The notes under the pieces are model-generated. The model did no database searches and had not been told where the DNA came from. It saw only the letters and a list, made by a program, of their open reading frames with translations. DNA of 6,003 bases from NCBI GenBank assembly GCA_023252015.1, contig JAHEXS010000074.1, positions 1 through 6,003 of the forward strand. The letters are read 5' to 3'. This DNA comes from Candidatus Nitrosotenuis sp. Lineage in GTDB: Archaea > Thermoproteota > Nitrososphaeria > Nitrososphaerales > Nitrosopumilaceae. Of the stretch, positions 1-6,003 are shown piece after piece (the stretch's first letter is position 1; every line of letters begins with the position of its first letter). The position numbers and the translations under genes were made by a program.

Positions 1-1750
1 CAGATATGAAATCCTCCATTTCAGACTGGATGGTTTTTTGATCAATTTTGTCCTTTAGTACAACAAACAGCGCGATTGCATCTCCAGTTATTTTATCTGG
101 AATTGAGATTGCCGCAGCATCTGCAATTTTTTTATGCGTTATCGCTATTTGTTCGATTTCAACAGTACTTAGTCTGTGCCCTGAAACATTGATGACATCG
201 TCTACTCTGCCATACATATACCACAGCCCATCGTCATCGACCATTACGTAATCCCCATGAAACCACACATCCTTGTACTGACTCCAGTAGCTTTGGATGT
301 ATCTTTCAGAGTCGTTGAGTAAACCCCTTGTCATGGTTGGCCATGGAGATTTTACCACCAAAAATCCTTTTTTGTTTCGAACTGATTTCTGGTTTTCATC
401 AATTGCATCAAGATCAAATCCAGGACACGGTATGCCGACTGTAGTTGGTTTTAATTTCATTCCTGGAAATACAGAAAGCATGGCACCTCCAATTTCTGTT
501 CCGCCTGCCAAATTCACGATTGGAATTTTCTTGTTTCCAATTTTTTCATAGAGCCACCACCATGACTCTTCGTCAATTGGCTCACCGGTTGTCGGAATTA
601 TTCTGATTTTGTCTAGATTGAATTGTTTTCTTGGCTCTACTCCATGTTTTCTAAACAATCGTACCGCTGTAGGGGACGTTCCAAAAATTGTCACTTCGTA
701 TTTCTCAAGCATCTTCCATAGTTTATCAGGACCTGGCCAATCAATTGCGCCGTCGTAAATTATAGCCGTTGCTCCAATTTCCAAAAGGCCATAGACGTTC
801 CAAGTTTGACCCGTAATCCAGCCAATGTCTGCAGCCCAAAACAAAATGTCATCTTGTTGCAGGTCTATCAGATATGATGCCTGGTGACCCGCATACACTG
901 AAAAACCGCCGTGGGTATGAATTACGCCCTTTGGCCTGCCTGTCGTGCCCGAAGTATACAAAATAAACAATGGATCCTCAGAGTTCATGGACTCTGTTTT
1001 GTATGAATCGGGCTGATCCTCTACTAGTGTGGCATAGTCTAGAACTGAGTCTGAAAAGTCATACCTGTCTATTCTTTTGTATGGTACTACGATTAATTTT
1101 TCAATTTTTGTATCCTGTATGGATTCTGGCAGTGTCCTCTTTTGCGATACTGGGTTTCCTTTTCTTGTAAACCCATCTGAAACAAAAAGAACTTTGGCGT
1201 TGCAATCTTGGAGTCTGATTTTTAGTGATTCTGTACTGTATCCAGAAAAAATCACAGTCTGGACTGCACCAATTTTTGCACATGCGAGCATTGCAACTAT
1301 TGCTTCAAAAATCATCGGCATGTATATTGCGACAACGTCTCCTTTTTCAACATCTAGTGATTTTAGTGCGTTTGAAAGCTTGCTTACCTGAATTTCAAGA
1401 TGTGAATACGTAATTACTTTTTCTGTACCGTCTTCTGATACAAAACAATATGCAATTTTGTTTGGTGTTTTTTCTGCAAATTTCTCGACAGTTGAATTTA
1501 TGATGTTTATCTTTCCGTCGGTAAACCATTTGGACCATGGCTTGCCGTTTGAAAAATCAGAAACAACTGTGTATTTTTTATCCCAAACTATTCCAATGTC
1601 TTCATTTACTGCGTTCCAGAACCAGTCCAAGTCATCCTTTGATTTTTTAACGAGATCTAAAAGCGACGATATGTTGTGCTTTTTCATAAATCTGAAAATG
1701 TTCGACTTTTCGGTCTGTTCCTTTGTTGGTTTGAAAGTAAAATTGCTCAA
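1..1750 (-). CDS. AMP-forming acyl-CoA synthetase, acetyl-CoA synthetase family (3' end outside window)
   Basis: This enzyme would join a carboxylic acid to CoA through an acyl-AMP intermediate in the cytoplasm. Translating the minus strand from a TTG at 1750 gives 583 uninterrupted residues, and the frame is still open at the window edge. An ACAS_N-like N-terminal region covers about residues 43-100 (W43-F-W45, then W75-F76 and G79-K-I-N82). The P-loop YTSGTTGRPKG is at 265-275, ADIGWITGQ at 307-315, TTGEP at 387-391, GGTEIGG at 416-422, and the hinge region GRVDDVINVSGHR at 514-526. D500, R515 and R526 match the nucleotide-binding residues of Salmonella Acs. The C-terminal lysine motif, needed for adenylation, lies beyond the edge. 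The acetate-pocket Trp of Acs is Gly416 here, so acetate is unlikely to be the preferred substrate; propionate, hydroxy acids or longer acids are possible. TTG1750 is chosen because the family N-terminus begins near there; ATG1687 is an alternative that would remove 21 residues. Family assignment is secure, substrate is not. Confidence 0.9.
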   Translation of the reverse strand, partial: MSNFTFKPTKEQTEKSNIFRFMKKHNISSLLDLVKKSKDDLDWFWNAVNEDIGIVWDKKYTVVSDFSNGKPWSKWFTDGKINIINSTVEKFAEKTPNKIAYCFVSEDGTEKVITYSHLEIQVSKLSNALKSLDVEKGDVVAIYMPMIFEAIVAMLACAKIGAVQTVIFSGYSTESLKIRLQDCNAKVLFVSDGFTRKGNPVSQKRTLPESIQDTKIEKLIVVPYKRIDRYDFSDSVLDYATLVEDQPDSYKTESMNSEDPLFILYTSGTTGRPKGVIHTHGGFSVYAGHQASYLIDLQQDDILFWAADIGWITGQTWNVYGLLEIGATAIIYDGAIDWPGPDKLWKMLEKYEVTIFGTSPTAVRLFRKHGVEPRKQFNLDKIRIIPTTGEPIDEESWWWLYEKIGNKKIPIVNLAGGTEIGGAMLSVFPGMKLKPTTVGIPCPGFDLDAIDENQKSVRNKKGFLVVKSPWPTMTRGLLNDSERYIQSYWSQYKDVWFHGDYVMVDDDGLWYMYGRVDDVINVSGHRLSTVEIEQIAITHKKIADAAAISIPDKITGDAIALFVVLKDKIDQKTIQSEMEDFIS

Positions 1751-1775
1751 GTGACTCTTCTCAAAACCTGTTTGG

Positions 1776-1782
1776 CTTAAAT
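1776..1782 (-). promoter_or_regulatory. Possible archaeal TATA box (ATTTAAG) for the acyl-CoA synthetase gene
   Basis: On the minus strand ATTTAAG is centred about 28 bases upstream of the TTG at 1750. This is where an archaeal TATA box sits when transcription starts at or next to the start codon. No good SD sequence precedes the TTG; the only purine run is GAGAAGAG. A leaderless transcript would therefore fit. The element is short, and AT-rich sequence yields such matches by chance. Confidence 0.35.
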
Positions 1783-1785
1783 GGA

Positions 1786-2055
1786 TTATGATATGTTCAT
1801 ACCAAGCCGCCTTGCACACGAAATTGCCGCCTTTCCGTCATCTTCAGAGATACCTGCCTGTCTAAATTTTCTAGTCCACTCGGTATCTGTCCTACGGGTA
1901 TTTTCAAAATAATACTCTCTTAGAGCATTAGCTACTTTGGTATTGATTTCGTGCCTAATCTCAGCAGAATCTGCACCAATTAGCCATGAAAATTCAGGCA
2001 AATTTGACATTATCTTGACAATTTCTACCTCGTCTGGCTCTAGAATAGAATCCAT
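1786..2055 (-). CDS. Conserved-looking small protein of unknown function, directly downstream of gatB
   Basis: This encodes 89 residues that I do not recognise as any named family. It looks like a real gene because its ATG directly follows the gatB TAG with no spacer, it is the only sizeable frame filling the gap between two well-supported genes, and its composition is that of a soluble globular protein. No signal peptide or membrane segment is visible. The N-terminus is acidic (E6, D8, E9, E11). A probable long amphipathic helix runs from about D29 to F50, a charged stretch RRTDTEWTRKFR spans 54-65, and a likely short terminal helix spans about 71-85. Trp24 and Trp60 are the only tryptophans and C80 the only cysteine, so a zinc site is unlikely. 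No SD is seen, so translation probably depends on ribosomes finishing gatB. Its position suggests a role linked to the amidotransferase or to tRNA-Asn formation, but this is inference from context alone. Confidence 0.8.
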   Translation of the reverse strand: MDSILEPDEVEIVKIMSNLPEFSWLIGADSAEIRHEINTKVANALREYYFENTRRTDTEWTRKFRQAGISEDDGKAAISCARRLGMNIS

Positions 2056-3456
2056 CTATGTAGAAATTTTTTCTTTGAGAATCCTTAGCGTCAAGGCGGG
2101 ATCTGCAGTTCCCTTTGTCTTTTGCATTACCTTTCCTACCAAATAGTTGATTGCCTGGGAATTTTCCTTTGCCTGTTGCACCGCAGTTGGCTCTTGAGAA
2201 AGTATTTCGGTTATTATTTTTGCAAGTTCACCTTCATCGGATATTTTTGCAAGACCCGTCTGTGAAACAATCTCGGATACGGATTTTCCAGTCTTTACTA
2301 TTTTCTGTAGCGCATTTTTTGCTGAACTGCGAGTCACCTTACCATTGTTTATTATTTCAATTAAATCCGAAAGATGTTTTGGCCTTAGCTTGCTTTGTTC
2401 TCTTTTTTCGCGGGTGTCTACTAGGCCCATCAGATCTGTTGTTATCATATTTGCAATTTCTTTTGCGTTGGATTCAGTGTGTGCCTGCTCAAAGAGGTCA
2501 GAGTAATACTTGTCTGATGACAGCACGTCTGCCACCTGTGTGGGTATGCCATACTTGGTAATGTATCGCTCTTTTTTTGAACTAATGCTTTCCGGCATAC
2601 TATTTTTCCATTTTTCCATGGATTGCGAATCAAGAATGACCCACGGTATGTCTCCCTCAAGAATGTACCTATAGTCTTCATCTTCTTCTTTTGATCTTGA
2701 TGAAATGGTGATCTTTCGCTTGTCATCCCAATGTCGCGTCTCTTGTGCAACTGGTATTCCTCGTTTTGCAAGGCTTTGCTGTCTTGTCAACTCAAAGTGA
2801 ATTGCTTTTTCCAAATCGTGGAACGAGCCAATGTTTTTGACTTCAACACGCAGCCCACCTTCGATTGATACGTTTACATCTGCACGCATTGCGCCCTCAA
2901 GTGTTGGGTCGGAAACCCCCAGGTTTTCAAGCAAGTCTGATAAAATATTTAGAAATATTCTGACTTGTCGCGGATTGTCCAAATCCGGCTCAGTCACAAT
3001 TTCAACTAACGGTGTGCCTGCACGGTTATAATCCACAAGCGTAATCTGTGTTCGCTCAGACGCACCCTCGTAAATTAGCCTTCCTGGGTCTTCTTCAAGC
3101 TGGATTCTTCGTATTCGGATGTCTTTTCCCTCAATTGAGACATTTCCCTGCTCGCCAATACTTGTTGGACCATACATGTTAAGCTGAGTGATCTGAAAGT
3201 TTTTTGGTGAATCTGGATAAAAGTAATTTTTTCTAAAAAAGCCAAGCCTTTGCGGAGTCTTGCAGTTGAGTGCCATTGCAATCATAGTTGCCTTTTCAAC
3301 TGCCTTTCGGTTTAGTTTTGGCAAAGAACCCGGAAGCCCAATACATACTGGGCAAAGGTTAGTGTTTGGCTCAAATTCCCTGTAGTTTGCCTTGCACGAG
3401 CAAAACAACTTGCTTTGAAGATTTGTCAGCTGGCAGTGAATTTCTAGCCCTATCAT
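2056..3456 (-). CDS. gatB: Asp/Glu-tRNA amidotransferase subunit B
   Basis: GatB is the tRNA-binding and kinase/transamidase subunit of GatCAB. It activates the side chain of Asp (or Glu) on mis-charged tRNA with ATP and receives ammonia from GatA. The 466 residues match usual family length. The signature IGLEIH is at 2-7, with E5 and H7 probably part of the metal/active site. A CxC...CPVC zinc knuckle (C19, C21, C35, C38) is followed by GLPGSLP. Next come RKNYFYPD at 75-82, LEEDPGR at 120-126, VDYNRAGTPLVEIVTEPD at 141-158 and MRADVNVS at 190-197. The DYRY segment comes near residue 260, and the helical tail and YqeY-like tRNA-binding region fills about 320-466. There is no AspRS-like insertion, so this is GatB rather than archaeal GatE. 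Its ATG overlaps the gatA stop as ATGA, and GGGTG seven bases upstream provides an SD. No earlier in-frame start lies close by. Confidence 0.97.
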   Translation of the reverse strand: MIGLEIHCQLTNLQSKLFCSCKANYREFEPNTNLCPVCIGLPGSLPKLNRKAVEKATMIAMALNCKTPQRLGFFRKNYFYPDSPKNFQITQLNMYGPTSIGEQGNVSIEGKDIRIRRIQLEEDPGRLIYEGASERTQITLVDYNRAGTPLVEIVTEPDLDNPRQVRIFLNILSDLLENLGVSDPTLEGAMRADVNVSIEGGLRVEVKNIGSFHDLEKAIHFELTRQQSLAKRGIPVAQETRHWDDKRKITISSRSKEEDEDYRYILEGDIPWVILDSQSMEKWKNSMPESISSKKERYITKYGIPTQVADVLSSDKYYSDLFEQAHTESNAKEIANMITTDLMGLVDTREKREQSKLRPKHLSDLIEIINNGKVTRSSAKNALQKIVKTGKSVSEIVSQTGLAKISDEGELAKIITEILSQEPTAVQQAKENSQAINYLVGKVMQKTKGTADPALTLRILKEKIST

Positions 3457-4901
3457 AATGGCGCACCCGGGAGATTTGTTGTTTCCTGTAACGCGTATGC
3501 TGCCTGTAAAAGTTGTTTTTCCTGTAACGAATCTGCATGAATTTGTATTCCAATTGGCAGACCGTTGTGAATTTCAAACGGTACTGATATTGCGGGAACT
3601 CCGGTTAGATTTGCAGTAACGGTATTGATGTCTGCCATGTACATTGCAAGCGGATCATCAATTTTTTCTCCAAACTTGAATGGCAGTATTGGGACTGTTG
3701 GAGAAATTAGAAAATCAAATTTTTTGAATGCTTCTAGAACTTGTCTTTTTAGCTTGTTTTTTACTTTTAGTGCTTTTAGCAGATACTTGCCTGCAAATCC
3801 CGCAGATGGGACAAATCCGCCTAGGATCATTCTTCGTGTTACCTCTGGACCAAAGTTTTTTCTTGCCTTTGATATGTATGATTTGAACTCATATCCTTCC
3901 AAATCCATCGGATATCCGTATCTTAGGTTGTCATATCGTGAGAGGTTACTTCCAGCCTCGGCAGTAGTTAGGACGTAATATGTTGCAACAGTGAACTCTA
4001 CCATGTCTAGTGACACTTCCTCGATTTTTGCTCCCAATTTTTCAAACGAATTCACTGCTCGCCAAAATGCAGATTCGACGTTTTCGTCCAGTCCTGCACC
4101 TTTGCTCATTTCTTTTATGACGCCAATCTTTTTGCCCTGTATTCCTGAACCTATTTCTGCAAGATAGTCTTGGTTCTTACTGTCTACTGTGGTGTTGTCA
4201 TTTACATCCCTTCCTGAAATGTAGTTTAGGAGCAGTGCGGCGTCTTCTACTTTTCTTGTAATTGGGCCAATTTGCTCTATGCTGTTTGCGTATGACACTA
4301 ACCCATATCTGGACACAAGGCCGTATGTTGGCTTGAGGCCTACTAATGAACAAAAGCTTGCAGGATTTCTAACAGACCCACCGGTATCGGAACCAAGCGA
4401 TGCTATGCATTCTAATGCGGAAACGGACACTGCGCTTCCGCCAGACGAACCTCCTGGGACGTAATCCGTATTCCACGGGTTTTTGCTTGGGCCGAACGCT
4501 GAAAATTCTGTCGCGACTCCCATTGCAAATTCGTCAAGGTTTACCTTTCCAATTAGTATGGCGTCTTGCGACTTTAGTTTTGATACAACCGTTGCGTCAT
4601 ATGGAGAGACATAATCCTGTAACATCTTTGAGGCACACGTTGTTTTTCCGTCTTTGATTGATATGTTGTCCTTGATTGATATCGGCATTCCATAAAGTGC
4701 GCCAATTTTTTCTTTTAATTTTATTTTCTTATCAATTGCTCTTGCTTGATCAAGAGCCTTTTCATTAATTGAGATGAATGCGTGTAGTTTGCTTTCATGT
4801 TTTGATATTTGATCGAGTGTTTTTGCGATAAATTCCTCTGCAGTCGTGTTTCCGTTTTTTACATTGCTGATGTATTCTAGGGCAGAAATTGCAAGACTCA
4901 A
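3453..4901 (-). CDS. gatA: Asp/Glu-tRNA amidotransferase subunit A (glutaminase/amidase)
   Basis: GatA hydrolyses glutamine (or asparagine) and passes the ammonia through a channel to GatB. It belongs to the amidase-signature family. The 482 residues match full family length. The Ser-cisSer-Lys triad is intact: K77 in PISIKDN, S152 in VPGGSSGGS, and nucleophile S176 in GSDTGGS. Each is shifted by two from Staphylococcus aureus GatA K79, S154 and S178. Further family landmarks are GKVNLDEFAMG at 118-128, GLKPTYGLVSRYGLV after residue 187, and the PTVPILPFKFGE and GVPAISVPF segments near the C-terminus. The start is TTG, one base after the gatC stop (TAA-C-TTG). The N-terminus it gives aligns with the usual short helix before the GNTTAEE segment, and no ATG is available nearby. 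No strong SD is visible, so translational coupling to gatC is likely. The gene ends by overlapping gatB by four bases. Confidence 0.97.
   Translation of the reverse strand: MSLAISALEYISNVKNGNTTAEEFIAKTLDQISKHESKLHAFISINEKALDQARAIDKKIKLKEKIGALYGMPISIKDNISIKDGKTTCASKMLQDYVSPYDATVVSKLKSQDAILIGKVNLDEFAMGVATEFSAFGPSKNPWNTDYVPGGSSGGSAVSVSALECIASLGSDTGGSVRNPASFCSLVGLKPTYGLVSRYGLVSYANSIEQIGPITRKVEDAALLLNYISGRDVNDNTTVDSKNQDYLAEIGSGIQGKKIGVIKEMSKGAGLDENVESAFWRAVNSFEKLGAKIEEVSLDMVEFTVATYYVLTTAEAGSNLSRYDNLRYGYPMDLEGYEFKSYISKARKNFGPEVTRRMILGGFVPSAGFAGKYLLKALKVKNKLKRQVLEAFKKFDFLISPTVPILPFKFGEKIDDPLAMYMADINTVTANLTGVPAISVPFEIHNGLPIGIQIHADSLQEKQLLQAAYALQETTNLPGAPL
3464..3468 (-). promoter_or_regulatory. Ribosome binding site of gatB (GGGTG) inside the end of gatA
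   Basis: On the minus strand GGGTG lies within the last codons of gatA and ends seven bases before the gatB ATG at 3456. It pairs with the CACC of the archaeal 16S 3' end at a normal spacing. Together with the ATGA overlap it supports gatB starting exactly there. Confidence 0.6.
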
Positions 4902-4902
4902 G

Positions 4903-5169
4903 TTAATTCATCTTTGGTGCCCTGACAAAAGTTCCCTTGTAGTTTTTGAGATTGGTTATCAGCTTTGATTCAAATGGAATGTATTCGTCTTCTCGAAGTT
5001 CGTTTATTGTTACTTCTTGAACTGGAATTTCCTCTGATTCAATATCTACCTTGTCAAGAATATCAAAATAATTCATTATCTTTTGGATTCGCTCAAAATA
5101 CTCGTCGGTGTTATCAATATCGATTCTCATTAATTTTGCAACATGTTCTATGTCTTCTTTGGTTACCAA
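4903..5169 (-). CDS. gatC: Asp/Glu-tRNA amidotransferase subunit C
   Basis: GatC is the small subunit that wraps round the GatA-GatB interface and stabilises GatA. From the TTG at 5169 it has 88 residues; from the GTG at 5178 it has 91. Both fit the family length of roughly 90-100. The GatC pattern is clear: an N-terminal KEDIEHVAKLMRID helix, a second helix ERIQKIMNYFDILDKVD matching the usual repeat that ends in a VD pair, an acidic linker, and a C-terminal GTFVRAPK tail in place of the common VP segment. I prefer TTG5169 because a perfect AGGTGAT SD ends four bases before it. With GTG5178, that SD would overlap the start codon itself. The gene lies between aspS and gatA with almost no spacer, which supports the assignment of this short and divergent subunit. 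Confidence 0.92.
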   Translation of the reverse strand: MVTKEDIEHVAKLMRIDIDNTDEYFERIQKIMNYFDILDKVDIESEEIPVQEVTINELREDEYIPFESKLITNLKNYKGTFVRAPKMN

Positions 5170-5173
5170 ATGT

Positions 5174-5180
5174 ATCACCT
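5174..5180 (-). promoter_or_regulatory. Strong Shine-Dalgarno sequence (AGGTGAT) for gatC, overlapping the aspS stop
   Basis: The minus strand reads TAGGTGATACATTTG. The AGGTGAT is fully complementary to the ATCACCT of typical archaeal 16S 3' ends and shares its first two bases with the aspS TAG stop. It lies four bases before TTG5169 but overlaps GTG5178, so it decides between the two candidate gatC starts. Confidence 0.65.
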
Positions 5181-6003
5181 AAGGCGTAAGCCTGTCTACG
5201 TCTCTTGGATAAAATGTAGTGTCTCTTATGTTTTCAGTGCCTGTCAGTGACATTATTAGCCTCTCAAGGCCAATTCCACAGCCAGCATGAGGCGGAATGC
5301 CGTAATCAAATGCCTTTAGATGGTACTCAAAGGCATCTGTTTTGAGTCCTTTGTTTTTCATTCTTTCTTCTAGCTCTGAGCGTTTTTCGACTCTGGTACT
5401 GCCTGATGATAGCTCCAAGTCTCCAAACATCAAATCAAATGATTCTGAAACTTTTGGGTCTTGCTTGTTGATTTTGACATAAAATGGTTTTGGTCCTGTT
5501 GGCCAATCCTTGATAAAGTAAAATCCGTTTAATCCAATTTTTTTAAGGTTTGATGGATATAGATCATCGCCCCACTCTGTCTTTGCTCCGGCCTTTTGCA
5601 TTTTTTCGACGAGTTCTGTATACGTGTACTGCGGAACGGTGTTTGGTAATTCTGGAACTACAAATTCCGAGTCGGAATTTTCCTTTGCATAATCTTGAAC
5701 GGTCTTAATTGAAATTTTGATCACTTGTTCAACTCTGCTCATTATATCGGTATAGTCGATGTATGCTTCTTCCATGTCTATTGAGATTGCCTCTGATAGG
5801 TGCCTGTTGGTCCTTGATGGTTCTGCTCTAAATATTGGCGCGATTTCAAAGACCTTTTCAAAGCTCATCGTTAGCTGCTCTTTGTACAACTGGGGGGATT
5901 GGGCCAAAAACGCCTCCTTATTATAATAAAATATTGGAAACAGTGCTGCACCTCCCTCCGTTGCGGTCGCAATCATTTTTGGCGTGTTGATTTCTAAAAA
6001 CCC
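5179..6003 (-). CDS. aspS: Aspartyl-tRNA synthetase, archaeal type (5' end outside window)
   Basis: AspRS is a class IIb synthetase that attaches aspartate to tRNA(Asp), and in many archaea also to tRNA(Asn). The frame is open from the window edge, so the 274 residues seen are the catalytic domain. About 150 N-terminal residues, including the OB-fold anticodon-binding domain, are missing compared with archaeal AspRS of around 430. In visible numbering, the end of motif 1 is GFLEINTPK at 1-9. TEGGAALF follows, then QSPQ at 35-38 in the aspartate/ATP pocket. Motif 2 is FRAE at 58-61 with the downstream RHL at 67-69, motif 3 is GIGLER at 243-248, and the C-terminus is YPRDVDRLTP. The RLTP ending and motif 2 loop are those of AspRS; AsnRS usually ends in a PG-containing FPR motif. 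The internal ATG at 5976 is not the start, because conserved motif 1 lies upstream of it. The gene directly precedes gatC with no spacer from its stop. Confidence 0.96.
   Translation of the reverse strand, partial: GFLEINTPKMIATATEGGAALFPIFYYNKEAFLAQSPQLYKEQLTMSFEKVFEIAPIFRAEPSRTNRHLSEAISIDMEEAYIDYTDIMSRVEQVIKISIKTVQDYAKENSDSEFVVPELPNTVPQYTYTELVEKMQKAGAKTEWGDDLYPSNLKKIGLNGFYFIKDWPTGPKPFYVKINKQDPKVSESFDLMFGDLELSSGSTRVEKRSELEERMKNKGLKTDAFEYHLKAFDYGIPPHAGCGIGLERLIMSLTGTENIRDTTFYPRDVDRLTP

Larger units (their letters stand above)
1786..6003 (-). other. Predicted operon aspS-gatC-gatA-gatB-(89-residue protein)
   Basis: The five genes share a strand and are separated by 0 bases (aspS TAG to gatC GTG, or 9 to TTG), 1 base, a 4-base overlap and 0 bases. 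No terminator-like T-run or promoter can fit in the joints. The first four genes together could supply Asn-tRNA(Asn) by the indirect route. The acyl-CoA ligase follows 35 bases later and may be read through or have its own promoter. Confidence 0.8.

Noticed and set aside
1077..1391. Plus-strand open frame of 104 codons in a region with no long annotated minus-strand frame
   Set aside because: The minus strand here codes continuously for the acyl-CoA ligase, which only looks absent because its frame begins with TTG and runs off the window edge.
1..1750. Annotation as acetyl-CoA synthetase (acs)
   Set aside because: Family membership is clear, but the acetate pocket Trp is Gly and a neighbouring pocket Val is Thr, so a substrate-specific name is not supported.
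1751..1785. Possible terminator between the 89-residue gene and the ligase
   Set aside because: The 35-base gap has no stem-loop and no long T-run on the minus strand.
2151..2561. 136-codon open frame on the plus strand
   Set aside because: It lies entirely antisense to well-conserved gatB, has no SD or promoter, and its low-complexity Leu/Phe-rich product is what mirrored coding sequence gives.
2056..3456. Possibility that the B subunit is archaeal GatE
   Set aside because: GatE is over 600 residues with an AspRS-like insertion; this is 466 residues without one and is paired with gatA and gatC.
3625..3978. 117-codon open frame on the plus strand
   Set aside because: It is antisense to the body of gatA, which carries all family motifs through this span; nothing in the product resembles a known protein.
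4652..4682. Short direct repeat ttgattgatat within gatA
   Set aside because: It encodes the two SIKD segments around catalytic K77; this is a protein-level coincidence in a conserved motif, not a mobile or regulatory repeat.
5179..6003. Possibility that the synthetase is AsnRS
   Set aside because: The C-terminal YPRDVDRLTP and the motif 2 loop fit archaeal AspRS, not AsnRS.

Overview
The window reads as chromosomal DNA of an archaeon, most likely an ammonia-oxidising thaumarchaeon (Nitrososphaerota) or a close relative. The evidence is an archaeal-type AspRS, an archaeal-style GatB with a four-cysteine knuckle, an SD sequence (AGGTGAT) fitting the archaeal 16S tail, a TATA-like box before a leaderless-type start, and moderately AT-rich, gapless gene packing. 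The lineage is inferred from protein character only; no rRNA or tRNA gene is present to confirm it.

Every gene lies on the minus strand, so transcription runs from position 6003 towards 1. In that order they are: aspS (aspartyl-tRNA synthetase, 5' end outside the window; 6003-5179), gatC (5169 or 5178 to 4903), gatA (4901-3453), gatB (3456-2056), an unrecognised 89-residue protein (2055-1786), and an acetyl-CoA-synthetase-family acyl-CoA ligase whose 3' end lies outside the window (1750-1). The first five are spaced 0, 1, -4 and 0 bases apart (taking the GTG start of gatC), as expected of one operon. The only noncoding stretch is 1751-1785 (35 bases), with a TATA-like element just upstream that overlaps the end of the 89-residue gene.

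The aspS-gatCAB block forms a coherent pathway. AspRS charges tRNA with Asp. GatCAB then activates the Asp on mis-charged Asp-tRNA(Asn) and amidates it with ammonia released from Gln or Asn by GatA and channelled to GatB. The clustering suggests a non-discriminating AspRS and indirect Asn-tRNA(Asn) synthesis, although the anticodon-binding domain that decides discrimination is outside the window. The 89-residue protein, fused to gatB at TAG|ATG with no spacer, is the least understood part and a candidate accessory factor.

The acyl-CoA ligase is probably a separate transcription unit. Its acyl pocket differs from true acetyl-CoA synthetase, notably Gly in place of the acetate-limiting Trp, so it should not be annotated simply as acetyl-CoA synthetase. 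I saw no mobile element, CRISPR, RNA gene or phage-like feature. Apart from these two points the window is conserved housekeeping sequence.
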